Shown: positions 16,176-24,064 of the stretch, piece by piece
Layout: each line of letters starts with the position of its first letter
Numbering within the stretch: the first letter of the stretch is position 1
Source: an uncultured Collinsella sp.
GTDB lineage: Bacteria > Actinomycetota > Coriobacteriia > Coriobacteriales > Coriobacteriaceae
DNA length: 64,000 nt
Direction: 5' to 3'
Assembly (NCBI GenBank): GCA_900542905.1
Contig: UQPF01000002.1
Span: 124,001 to 188,000 of the forward strand
The notes under the pieces: generated by a model
Told to the model about the DNA's origin: nothing
The model's database searches: none
What the model saw: the letters and a program-made list of their open reading frames with translations, nothing else
Made by a program: the position numbers and the translations under genes

Positions 16176-17102
16176 ATGCCCATTCGCATCCCCGACGCCC
16201 TCCCTGCCGCCGCGCAGCTCGAGAGCGAGAACATCTTTGTCATGACCGAGTACCGCGCGCTGCACCAGGACATCCGTCCGCTGCGCGTGCTCATCCTCAA
16301 CCTCATGCCCACCAAGATTGCCACCGAGACGCAGATCATGCGCAAGCTCTCCAACACGCCGCTGCAGGTGGAGGTGGACCTGCTGCGCACCAAGACGCAC
16401 GAGGCCACGCACGTGAGCGCCGGCCACCTGGAGACGTTCTACCGCACGTTCGACGACATCCGCGACATCCACTACGACGGCCTGATCATCACGGGCGCGC
16501 CGGTGGAGCAGATGCCGTTCGAGGAGGTCGACTACTGGCCCGAGCTCTGCCAGATCATGGATTGGTCAACCACGCACGTGCACTCTACGCTGCACATTTG
16601 TTGGGGCGCGCAGGCCGGCCTGTACCATCATTACGGTATCCAGAAGTACGACCTGCCGGCAAAGGCGAGCGGCGTGTTCGAGCATTATCTGGTGAAGCCG
16701 CAAAGCCCGCTGGTCCGCGGCTTTGACGACCGTTTCTATGCCGTGCATTCGCGCAACACCGATGTGCGCCGCGAGGACGTGGAGGCCGAGCCGCAGCTTG
16801 AGGTCGTGGCCGTGTCCGACGAGGTGGGCCTGTACATCGTCAAGTCGACCGATAGCCGCCGCTTCTTTGTCTTTGGCCATCCCGAGTACGATACCAACAC
16901 GCTGCGCCTGGAGTACGAGCGCGACGTCAAGCGCGGACTCAACCCTCAGGTGCCGGCGCATTACTTCCCGGGTGACGACCCCACCGCCGAGCCGCGCAAC
17001 GTCTGGCGCAGCCAGGCTCAGCTGTTCTACACCAACTGGCTCAACTACTACGTCTACCAGACCACGCCCTACGACCTAGCCCGCGCCGGCGAGGAGCACT
17101 AG
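16176..17102 (+). CDS. metA: Homoserine O-acyltransferase, predicted acetyl-CoA type (MetA family)
   Basis: A 308-residue cytoplasmic enzyme for the first committed step of methionine synthesis: acyl transfer to the hydroxyl of homoserine. The MetA catalytic set is in place: Cys142 (HICWGAQA), His235 and Glu237 (FGHPEYD). Residue 111 is Glu (GAPVEQ). In MetA proteins Glu111 goes with acetyl-CoA use and Gly111 with succinyl-CoA, so the product is predicted to be O-acetylhomoserine despite the name homoserine succinyltransferase often given to this family. The start is ATG 16176 with AAGGAG upstream. It is divergent from the dehydrogenase gene. Confidence 0.93.
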   Translation: MPIRIPDALPAAAQLESENIFVMTEYRALHQDIRPLRVLILNLMPTKIATETQIMRKLSNTPLQVEVDLLRTKTHEATHVSAGHLETFYRTFDDIRDIHYDGLIITGAPVEQMPFEEVDYWPELCQIMDWSTTHVHSTLHICWGAQAGLYHHYGIQKYDLPAKASGVFEHYLVKPQSPLVRGFDDRFYAVHSRNTDVRREDVEAEPQLEVVAVSDEVGLYIVKSTDSRRFFVFGHPEYDTNTLRLEYERDVKRGLNPQVPAHYFPGDDPTAEPRNVWRSQAQLFYTNWLNYYVYQTTPYDLARAGEEH

Positions 17103-17158
17103 GCTGCGGCTGTAGCTGTGGTTGCTGCTGCGGCCGTTGCTGTGCTCGCGGCGTGACG

Positions 17159-17279
17159 AACGTGGATTTTCGGACACACGAGCGTGGATTTTCGGACGTT
17201 TACAAATCGAGCGTGGATAATCTCCCACTTTTGGCTCAAAACTAGGCTCAAAACGGGAGATTATCCACGCTCATTTTTT
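17159..17279 (+). repeat. GAGCGTGG repeat cluster with perfect 18-bp hairpin
   Basis: Two direct copies of GTGGATTTTCGGAC (17162 and 17184) precede a perfect 18-bp inverted repeat, GAGCGTGGATAATCTCCC (17209-17226) with GGGAGATTATCCACGCTC (17255-17272), followed by ATTTTTTA. The loop repeats GGCTCAAAAC. It can terminate metA. A related cluster lies at 18559-18673 on the other side of the next gene. Confidence 0.7.
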
Positions 17280-17569
17280 AGGCATGTAGATGCCGATGGC
17301 TCGGCTAAGAGACGGTGCATGCAGAGGCAAAGTCGCATTTGGCGTAGTCTTGAATCTCGACGGGTTTTTCTTTCTGATAATCCAATGGACCAAGGCCTCA
17401 AAATGTGGAGACAGGGACCTCTTGGCAAGGCTTCTACCTGCAGATATAAGCCATCAGCCTAAAACGTCCAAAACCGTCAAGCATTTGGTCAGCGCCTGGA
17501 CGGTATTTGGTCAGACTTCGCATGAAACCGTCTGATACGTTTGCGCCGTTCCAAGAGTTGGGAGGCGAC

Positions 17570-18532
17570 ATGGGAAACATGACGGCGAATCAAAGACTTG
17601 CAAGTCACATTAAAGCATGCGAACAGCAGATGAGTTGCGTGTACGCGCGCACGGCGGCGGAGGCAAAGCAGATTGAGCGGCGTGTTGCGGCGGGAAGTCT
17701 AGAGGCGGTCATGCCGGGGCTGTATGCGCGTCCGGAATACTGGTCCGAGCTCAAGTTCCGGCAGCGTTATCTGCATCGGGTGCGGGCGCTTGCGCAAAAG
17801 CACCCCGACTGGACATTTTGCTCCTATACGGCGGCTGTTATCTATGGCATTTCGGTTTCGCATGCCAATTTGACGCACATCCATATCGCCGCGATGCCAG
17901 CCCAATCGACGACGCCGGGCTCTCAGGTCATTCGTCATCGCTATGCTCGTCAAACACGGGCCACCCAGATGGATATCGCCGTAACCGATATCGATCAAAC
18001 GATTACGGATTGCTTGGTCGATGCATCGTTTGTCGAGGGACTGATCATCGCGGACTCGGCGCTCCATGAGCAACTTTTGTCGAAGGAGCATCTCGTTGAG
18101 ACTGTCGACAAGCTTGGTCTGAATCGTCGCGGCGTTGTGACGGCGCGCAGGGTTGCACGATGTGCCGATGGGCTGTCGGAAAGTGGCGGCGAGTCCAAGG
18201 CGCGTGCCCTGATGATCGAGCGCGGTTGGCAGACGCCGGAGCTGCAAGTTGAGCTGTTCGACCCGGTTGAGCCGGGACGACCGTATCGCGTCGACTACTT
18301 GTGGCGCGTGGGCGACCGGCTGATTATCGGGGAGTTCGACGGATTCGTTAAAAGCGAGAAGGCGGCGGAGGAGGGCAAGCTCGCGAAGGCGCAGTTCGAT
18401 GAGCGCCAGCGCGAGTCGAGACTTTCGCTGCTTGATAACTGCAAGATTGTGCGCTTGTGCTGGGATGATCTAAGGGATCCGACAAAGCTCGATCGCAAGC
18501 TCAAGGTCGCCGGCGTGCCGCGTGCGTGCTGA
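17570..18532 (+). CDS. AbiEi antitoxin-like N-terminus with PD-(D/E)XK nuclease-like C-terminus
   Basis: A 320-residue protein. The N-terminal half (about 20-110) resembles the AbiEi-type domain: a short helix-turn-helix-like start (YARTAAEAKQIERRVAAG), then VMPGLYARPEYW, and FCSYTAAVIYGI where these proteins have the SHxTA-type signature. The C-terminal third (from about 215) looks like a Vsr/DUF559 restriction-fold domain: GGESKARALMIERGW, then VDYLW, then IGEFDG with a following Lys. Together these give a plausible D-ExD-K active site. ATG 17570 follows GGGAGG. No partner toxin gene (AbiEii) is present. Related repeat clusters flank it on both sides. The function is uncertain; defence or an orphan antitoxin is possible. 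Confidence 0.6.
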   Translation: MGNMTANQRLASHIKACEQQMSCVYARTAAEAKQIERRVAAGSLEAVMPGLYARPEYWSELKFRQRYLHRVRALAQKHPDWTFCSYTAAVIYGISVSHANLTHIHIAAMPAQSTTPGSQVIRHRYARQTRATQMDIAVTDIDQTITDCLVDASFVEGLIIADSALHEQLLSKEHLVETVDKLGLNRRGVVTARRVARCADGLSESGGESKARALMIERGWQTPELQVELFDPVEPGRPYRVDYLWRVGDRLIIGEFDGFVKSEKAAEEGKLAKAQFDERQRESRLSLLDNCKIVRLCWDDLRDPTKLDRKLKVAGVPRAC

Positions 18533-18558
18533 GGCAGTTGCAGGGCGTTTGGCTGCAC

Positions 18559-18673
18559 AAGCGTGGAAAATCGGACGGACGAGCGTGGATTTTCGGACGC
18601 TTGTTGAATGAGTGTGGATAATCTCCCGTTTTTGGCTCGTAAGGGGGCTCAAAGTGGGAGATTTTACACGCTC
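18559..18673 (+). repeat. GAGCGTGG repeat cluster, second copy
   Basis: GCGTGGAAAATCGGAC (18560) and GAGCGTGGATTTTCGGAC (18581) precede an imperfect hairpin, GAGTGTGGATAATCTCCC (18610-18627) with GGGAGATTTTACACGCTC (18656-18673). The order of parts is the same as at 17159, so the gene between is bracketed by direct copies of a composite repeat. Confidence 0.65.
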
Positions 18674-18699
18674 ATCTTGCGGGTGCGATACAGCGGCGG

Positions 18700-19296
18700 C
18701 TAGGCGCTGACGATGTTGGGCAGTGGCAGGTCGTGGGCGTCGGTGGGAACGTGGTCGACACGCTGCTCGTCAAAGGCGATGCCGACGATTAGGCATTCAG
18801 GCGCAACTGTGGGCAGGTAGCGGTCGTAGCAGCCTCCGCCGTAGCCCAGGCGCGCGCCGGTGCGGTCGAAAGCCACGAGCGGCACGATAATCATGTCGAG
18901 AGCCTTGGCGGGCACGATGGGGAAGTGGTCGCTGTCGACGTCCATGGCTGCGAAGGCCCGCGTAGGGTGGGCGATAAACGGGGTCTCGGACGCATCGCCG
19001 GCAGAGACTGCCCGCATGCACATGCGCTGGCCGCATGCAGCGGCGTCGCTTGTCGAGAGCATGCACGGATAGGCCACGCGCCAGCCGCATTTGGCGGCCG
19101 CGGCGGCAAATGCGGCGGGGTCGACTTCGGAACCCATGGCGGCATAGACGGCAACGGTGCGCGGTGCCGCGGCACCCAAGCGATCCATCAGCTCAACAAG
19201 CCGCGCGCATACAGCAGCAGACTTCGCCGCCCGCACATCCAAATCAAGAGCATCGCGCCGAGCAATCACCGCCCGCCGCAACTCAGCCTTATCCAT
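18700..19296 (-). CDS. 5-formyltetrahydrofolate cyclo-ligase
   Basis: A 198-residue ATP-dependent enzyme that converts 5-formyl-THF to 5,10-methenyl-THF and so recycles the inactive folate store. It has the N-terminal KAELRRAVIARRDAL helix, the central VYAAMGSEVDP strand and the nucleotide/folate-binding signature VPLVAFDRTGARLGYGGGCYDRYL. ATG 19296 is preceded on the minus strand by GAGGAGG with 5-nt spacing; an upstream ATG at 19323 lies inside the hairpin repeat and is not likely. Monocistronic. Confidence 0.9.
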   Translation of the reverse strand: MDKAELRRAVIARRDALDLDVRAAKSAAVCARLVELMDRLGAAAPRTVAVYAAMGSEVDPAAFAAAAAKCGWRVAYPCMLSTSDAAACGQRMCMRAVSAGDASETPFIAHPTRAFAAMDVDSDHFPIVPAKALDMIIVPLVAFDRTGARLGYGGGCYDRYLPTVAPECLIVGIAFDEQRVDHVPTDAHDLPLPNIVSA

Positions 19297-19312
19297 CCCG
19301 ACCTCCTCGAGC

Positions 19313-19351
19313 AAACCTGCCAAAAAGGGACAGGTTTATTTTGGCAGGTTT
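19313..19351. repeat. GGGACAG-type hairpin (AAACCTGCCAAAA arms)
   Basis: A perfect 13-bp inverted repeat, AAACCTGCCAAAA and TTTTGGCAGGTTT, with core AGGGACAGGTTTA. It sits just upstream of the cyclo-ligase SD. Relatives lie at 380, 7905 and 9784. Confidence 0.7.
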
Positions 19352-19442
19352 TATCTGGGCAAACGCGATATGGGCAGTAAAGCCACCGCAAATATGCCTG
19401 CGAACTGTGCCCTTTGTGGTGGTTTGGGCCTATGCGTTAATG

Positions 19443-19772
19443 CTATAACGCCGCAGCGATTGCTTCAGTCACAAACTTATTGAGTGACTCACCCTTCTTT
19501 GCCGCTGCCAGCGCTGCTTGCTTGTGGAGCTCAGAGCCCGTTCTTACGTTGAACGAGCCCTTAAAAGCCCGCTCGGGTTCCTTGCCCTTCTCGGCGCAAA
19601 ACTCAAGGTAATCGTCGACGGCGTCGTGGAAGCATTGTTCCACTTCTTTAACCGTAGAGCCTTCAAACACAATTGCGTTCCTAATGCCGGCAACCATGCC
19701 GGTTAGCACATGCTGCTCGGCATCGAACTCGACTGGGGCGAAATAACCCTTGTATGCCAAAACGTTACTCAT
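19443..19772 (-). CDS. hicB: HicB family antitoxin
   Basis: A 109-residue antitoxin of a type II HicAB module. The N-terminal partially degraded RNase H-like fold (LAYKGYFAPVEFDAEQHVLTGMVAGIRNAIVFEGST) binds the toxin. The C-terminal part (NVRTGSELHKQAALAAAKKGESLNKFVTEAI, from about residue 78) is a ribbon-helix-helix DNA-binding domain of the sort that autoregulates the operon. ATG 19772 is chosen for GGAGG 5 nt upstream; it overlaps the hicA end by 8 nt. A longer form from 19787 is possible. The gene order toxin then antitoxin is usual for hicAB. Confidence 0.88.
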   Translation of the reverse strand: MSNVLAYKGYFAPVEFDAEQHVLTGMVAGIRNAIVFEGSTVKEVEQCFHDAVDDYLEFCAEKGKEPERAFKGSFNVRTGSELHKQAALAAAKKGESLNKFVTEAIAAAL

Positions 19773-20028
19773 GACTACCTCCGACATCTTGCAGAAATCG
19801 AACGATGTTTCGAATGGTCCCCACTGTCAATTCGTCAGATGGACGTGGCGTGTGCATTGCGAACATCCTGCCATCTGATGGCCTGTAGAAGCGAACGCGC
19901 GATCCGGATGTCTTGCCTTTGTTGTCCATTTCAAAGCCATATGAAGCCATGACTTTTAAAAAATCGGTATACCGATACGTCGAAGGGCAGCTAAGCAGTT
20001 GGGCGATGAGTTTATCGGTCCGCGTCAT
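19765..20028 (-). CDS. hicA: HicA family mRNA interferase toxin
   Basis: An 87-residue toxin with the small dsRBD-like fold of HicA. The signature GKTSGSRVRFYRP, followed by MHTPRPSDELTVGTIRNIV, matches the branch of the family in which the catalytic His of the SHH type sits as H in the IxLHxPHP-like strand. HicA toxins cleave mRNA on the ribosome and stop growth until HicB neutralises them. ATG 20028 is preceded by GAGG. The 5' region holds a palindrome suited to HicB binding (20044). Confidence 0.85.
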   Translation of the reverse strand: MTRTDKLIAQLLSCPSTYRYTDFLKVMASYGFEMDNKGKTSGSRVRFYRPSDGRMFAMHTPRPSDELTVGTIRNIVRFLQDVGGSHE

Positions 20029-20043
20029 CCCGCCTCACATTCT

Positions 20044-20062
20044 GCAACTATATCCTAGTTGC
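20044..20062. promoter_or_regulatory. GCAACTA-N5-TAGTTGC palindrome upstream of hicA
   Basis: A perfect 7-bp inverted repeat 16 bp before the hicA start. HicB proteins with a ribbon-helix-helix domain usually repress their own promoter through such a site. The role is inferred. Confidence 0.5.
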
Positions 20063-20090
20063 AATTTAAGTCCGATGCAAGCATCCCTAC

Positions 20091-20121
20091 TATAGAACAT
20101 GTGTACGTATAGAACAAGTGT
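20091..20121. promoter_or_regulatory. Direct repeat TATAGAACANGTGT
   Basis: TATAGAACATGTGT (20091) and TATAGAACAAGTGT (20108) are 17 bp apart. They share ATAGAACA with the operators before SIS copy 3 (13753). They lie 63-93 bp upstream of hicA. The regulator is unknown. Confidence 0.35.
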
Positions 20122-20124
20122 TCG

Positions 20125-20160
20125 AACCACCACGAAGGTGCCATCTCCTCCGTGGTGGTT
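20125..20160. repeat. Hairpin with CCACCACG arms
   Basis: AACCACCACG (20125-20134) pairs with CGTGGTGGTT (20151-20160) around AAGGTGCCATCTCCTC. It is a variant of the element at 8591 and sits at the 3' end of the peptidase gene. Confidence 0.55.
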
Positions 20161-20174
20161 TTGCTTGCTGTGCG

Positions 20175-23100
20175 TTAGCCCAGCAGGTCGACTACGTTAA
20201 AGCCGGCGTTGCTCTTGGCGATGACGTCTCGGCCGCCAAAGACGCACGTAGGCGACTCGGCTGCAATGCGCGTCACGTCGGCGCCGAGCGAGCGAAGCTC
20301 ACCGGGCGTGGCGGCGAGCATCTGGGCGCGGCGCTCCTCGCGTGCGTGCGGATCGAGCCCGGCCAGGTAGGTCGTGTTGCGGCGCTTGGTGAGCGCGTAC
20401 GGCTTCACCGGCGCGTCCATGCCGCTCACGCAGCTCACGATAAAGCCCTCAAAGGCGGCCTCGCCGGGTTCAAAGCTGCCGAGCCATTCGCCTGCGCGCG
20501 CCACACGCTCAATCGAGGGGTCGATTGCCGGGTCGCGGTAGGTGTAGAACGCCGCCTGACGCTCGCCGGCCGCGCGGAATCCGCAGCCGTACGCGCCGCC
20601 CTTCACGCGGATCTCGTTCCACAGGTAGTCGTAGGAGAGGGCGTTGGCGGCAACCGCCCAGGCGCCCGTCACGTCAATGCCCAGGCGACGCGGGTCGCAC
20701 GCGCTTGCCGCAAAGCAGATGTCGCTGGGGATGACAAAGGCCTCGTGGCGGTCGCGCGGCGTCGGCACCACGAGCGCGTTGCGGCCGGCATCGGTGCTGT
20801 CGCCAGCGCCCAGCCCCAGGTCGCCAGCAGCATTCCAGTACACGTCAAAGTCCTCATCGCTGCCGGTAAAGCTCGCCATGCAGCCATCGGCCACAAAGAT
20901 GCGGCCTGCCAGCTCGGCAAGCTTGGCGCGCAGGTCGTCCAGGCGCTCGTCAAAGTGCTCGAGCAGATCGCGCAGGAACAGATAGAAGTCCACGCCCGAA
21001 AGTTGCTCGCGCACCACGGCCGAAGGCGAGCTGTAGCTCATCGCGCGACCGAGCGCCGCCGAGTGACCGTTGTTGATAAAGCCTTGCTCAAGCCCAATGC
21101 GAATCTGCGTGAGCACGTCGCGCACGCGGTCGGCGTCGGCGTCGAGCAAAAGCGTGCTCGACCACACCTCGCGTGGCAGGCTTGCCAGCGCGTCGATCTT
21201 CTCGGACAGGGCGCCGGCGCTCACCAGCAGGTAGGGGCGCACGCCGTCCACGTCGGGCTTGGTCATGACCTCGGTCGTAAAGCTCAAAAAGCCCAGCTTG
21301 CCGGCAAGCAGGTTGTCGAGCTCCTCGGCCGAGTGCTCGCGCGTGGGCAGCTGCTTGAGCAGGCGGCAGAGCAGCGTCACGTAGGGCAGGTCTTCAAACG
21401 CGACGCGGCTCAGGTCGAAATACTGCATGGCGTAGGCCAAGCGGTTGGTGGGGATGCCGTGGCGCAGGCAGGGGATGGGCGCGGTCGTGTCCACGACCAG
21501 CGGCGGCTCGGGGCGCGCCTCGCCAATGTCGGACACGCGCAGGCGTGGCAGCGTGGCCTTGGCCTCGGGCGTGTCATCCGCCTCCTGCGCGGCGCGCAGC
21601 GCAGCCGTGCGCTCGACCACATCGGCCAGCTCGGCATCGGTCATGGTATCGCGCTTGGCTGCCAGCTCGGCAGCCTCGGCACTCTCCGCACCCTCGGCGG
21701 CATCCACCGGCACCAGCTCGACCAGCGCCATGTGGTCGTTTTCCAGCACGAGCTCGCGCAGCAGGTCCTCAAAATAGCTGCCGTCCAGCTCGCCGCGCAG
21801 CTCCTCGTACACCGGGCCGTACTTGAGCGCCAGCGTCGCGGCGTCGTCATCGTAGAGCCAGGTGCTCAGCGCGTCGCACGCAATGGCCACGCCGTCGGCG
21901 ATACCGTAGTCGCGCTGGCGCAGGTCGTATTCGTTGCTGCTGATGATGGCCTCCAGGCGCTCGCGCGGAACGCCGCGCTCGCACAGGTCGCGGCAGGCGT
22001 CCTGGAACACGCGGCGCAGCTCGCGCGCCACGCCGGGCTGCGCGTTTTGCAGCATGATGAGCTCGTAGGGCTGCAGGCTCTCGGCCGCGGTGTAGCTCAC
22101 CACGTTGCCGCCCAGGCCGGCGGCCAGAATGGCCTTCTTAACCGGCGCCTCGTTGGAACCCAGCAGTGCCTCGAACAGGATGTCCGCCGCGATCGTGCGC
22201 TTGCGGTCGAGCGCGCTGCCCAGCACAAGACCCAGGCCCACCAGGGCGTTCTCGGGTGTGGTTGCCATCTCGACACGCTTGTACTCGCAGGTCACGGGCG
22301 CCTGCACGACCAGCGGATTGGGCGCCAGCGTGGACGGGTCCTCGCCGGCGGCAACGGCTGCGTCCATGCGCCGACTTGCGGCACTCGGCTGCGACAGATA
22401 GCGCTCGTCCAAAAAGGCCAGGGCGCGGTCCACGTCCAGGTCGCCGTAGAGCGTGATGTAGGAGTTGGAAGGATTGTAGTGGCGCGCGTGCGTGTCCAGG
22501 AACTGCTCGTAGGTGAGCGCGGGAATCGCGCGCGGGTCGCCACCGCTCTCGTGCGCATAGGCGGTGTCGGGATAGAGCGCGGCGTTGACGGCGTCGTCCA
22601 GCACACTCATGGGGTCGGACAGCGCGCCCTTCATCTCGTTGAACACCACGCCGTTATAGCGCAGCGTGCCCTCGCGCAGTCTGGCGGCGCTGCCTTCGCT
22701 CTCGGCGCCCTCCGGCAGGTCCAGCTCGTAGTGCCAGCCCTCCTGTTCAAAAATGGTGGGCTTGGTATAGATAGCCGGGTTGAACACCGCGTCCAGGTAC
22801 ACGTCCATCAGGTTGTACAGGTCCTGCTCGTTGGTGGTGGCAACGGGGTAGATAGTCTTGTCGGGGTAGGTCATGGCGTTGAGGAACGTCTGCATGGAGC
22901 TCTTGATCAGGTCGACAAACGGCTCCTTGACGGGGAACTTGGCCGATCCGCACAGCACCGAGTGCTCAAGAATATGGAACACGCCGGTGGAATCGGCCGG
23001 CGGCGTCTTAAAGCCAATGGCAAAGGCCTTGTTTTCGTCGTCGCACGCCAGGTACAGCAGGCGAGCGCCCGAGGCAGTGTGGCGCAGCACGTAGGCGTCC

Positions 23101-23213
23101 GAGTCGAGCTCGGGCACGGCCTCGCAGCGCTCGACGGCAAAACCGTGGCAGGTGGTACCGGGTGCCAGCAGCGCGGCAGCAGCGGCGCGCGGATCGGTTG
23201 AGGTGGTGGGCAT
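20175..23213 (-). CDS. M16C family zinc metallopeptidase (presequence protease/insulinase-like)
   Basis: A 1012-residue peptidase of the M16C (PreP/Cym1-like) group made of two homologous halves that clamp short peptides. The inverted zinc motif HILEH is at residues 80-84 (His80, Glu83, His84), in the family context FHILEHSVLCGS. FVDLIKSSMQTFLNAMTYPDK follows, and a third zinc-binding Glu is expected near NEMKG. The second half carries the RVKGGAYGCG substrate-binding motif near residue 880. No signal peptide is seen, so it is cytoplasmic and probably recycles peptides. ATG 23213 follows GGAG at 7-nt spacing. It is the longest gene in the window and looks intact. Confidence 0.9.
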   Translation of the reverse strand: MPTTSTDPRAAAAALLAPGTTCHGFAVERCEAVPELDSDAYVLRHTASGARLLYLACDDENKAFAIGFKTPPADSTGVFHILEHSVLCGSAKFPVKEPFVDLIKSSMQTFLNAMTYPDKTIYPVATTNEQDLYNLMDVYLDAVFNPAIYTKPTIFEQEGWHYELDLPEGAESEGSAARLREGTLRYNGVVFNEMKGALSDPMSVLDDAVNAALYPDTAYAHESGGDPRAIPALTYEQFLDTHARHYNPSNSYITLYGDLDVDRALAFLDERYLSQPSAASRRMDAAVAAGEDPSTLAPNPLVVQAPVTCEYKRVEMATTPENALVGLGLVLGSALDRKRTIAADILFEALLGSNEAPVKKAILAAGLGGNVVSYTAAESLQPYELIMLQNAQPGVARELRRVFQDACRDLCERGVPRERLEAIISSNEYDLRQRDYGIADGVAIACDALSTWLYDDDAATLALKYGPVYEELRGELDGSYFEDLLRELVLENDHMALVELVPVDAAEGAESAEAAELAAKRDTMTDAELADVVERTAALRAAQEADDTPEAKATLPRLRVSDIGEARPEPPLVVDTTAPIPCLRHGIPTNRLAYAMQYFDLSRVAFEDLPYVTLLCRLLKQLPTREHSAEELDNLLAGKLGFLSFTTEVMTKPDVDGVRPYLLVSAGALSEKIDALASLPREVWSSTLLLDADADRVRDVLTQIRIGLEQGFINNGHSAALGRAMSYSSPSAVVREQLSGVDFYLFLRDLLEHFDERLDDLRAKLAELAGRIFVADGCMASFTGSDEDFDVYWNAAGDLGLGAGDSTDAGRNALVVPTPRDRHEAFVIPSDICFAASACDPRRLGIDVTGAWAVAANALSYDYLWNEIRVKGGAYGCGFRAAGERQAAFYTYRDPAIDPSIERVARAGEWLGSFEPGEAAFEGFIVSCVSGMDAPVKPYALTKRRNTTYLAGLDPHAREERRAQMLAATPGELRSLGADVTRIAAESPTCVFGGRDVIAKSNAGFNVVDLLG

Positions 23214-23350
23214 ATGCAGTCTCCTTTGACGCCCCAGCGGGGGCGAATCGAGTCGAATCCTCGAGAGTATACCCATATGGGGCCGCGGTTCTGCGGCGAA
23301 CTGGAGACGATGCCAGCGGATTGGGCATAGGCCCCGCGTGTCCCGCCAAA

Positions 23351-23480
23351 TGAGCGTGGATTTTCGGACGAAATAATCCGTCGCAGGCCCAAATGCCGTC
23401 CAATTATCCACTCCCGCACACCTTTCGTCTCCAACCGTGAGATGAGAGATAGACGAGAGGCGTATACGAAAGATGGCTGT
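23351..23480. repeat. Composite intergenic repeat (GAGCGTGGATTTTCGGAC plus GAGAGATA tract)
   Basis: The 850-nt gap 23214-24064 holds no convincing gene. It contains TGAGCGTGGATTTTCGGACG at 23351-23370, then GAGATGAGAGATAGACGAGAGG (from 23441) and ACAGCAAAGAGCCAAAC. The same parts recur together at 26900-27030. From 23480 to 23990 the sequence is AT-richer and only short unsupported reading frames are seen. Confidence 0.5.
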
Positions 23481-24011
23481 ACAGCAAAGAGCCAAACAAT
23501 TAATAGTGCTGTTAATAGTGCTGTTTGGTCGGTGATTGTTTTTTCAGTAAAAACACTTACGAATAAAGCAAGTTGCAAACAGCTGCCCCCTTATTTCGTG
23601 CTCATTTTTAAGGCGAGAAATTGCCGCCATATGATCGGACGAGTTTCAACGATTGCGATTTAGTATTTGGCGCGGATGCGGTCGATTCCGATGAAACGCT
23701 AGTTGACCACGCGGTAGATTGTGCTTTCTCCCAGACGCCCCGGCAATGCGCAATAAGCCAGATAACGAAGCGATTACCGGCGCGTCTATCCATAGGGAAT
23801 TCCGGGAAAGCTTCTGCGGACAGTCAAAAGATTCGTCGGCCCCAAGCGGATTAAAGGTATTTGCATAGGACGTCATTTAACTAGAGACGATGCATATTGA
23901 ATCGTTCAATGAACTTGCACGCTGTGTCCAACAACGCCGATTGTTGTTATAAGGGGCTTGATGAAAGAACGGGACCAAAATAGTACTTGCATAGTTAGTT
24001 ATATAAAGTAT

Positions 24012-24022
24012 TATAACGTTAT
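24012..24022. promoter_or_regulatory. TATAACGTTAT palindrome before SIS copy 4
   Basis: A perfect palindrome, ATAACGTTAT, 43 bp before the start codon. It combines the TATAACG and CGTTAT words found at 2688, 3975 and 9862. Confidence 0.45.
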
Positions 24023-24064
24023 GGGATGAATGAAGGGTTCATCTAAGTGAGTTAGGAGTAAGGG

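Noticed and set aside
20118..23201. A 1027-codon open frame on the + strand opposite the M16 peptidase
   Set aside because: It is the complement of a GC-rich gene with a conserved protease motif on the other strand; it has no recognisable domain and its composition (Arg/Gly/His/Val-rich) is that of a mirrored frame.
23442..23854. Short + strand frames in the gap after the peptidase
   Set aside because: They lack SDs and domain features and overlap repeat sequence.
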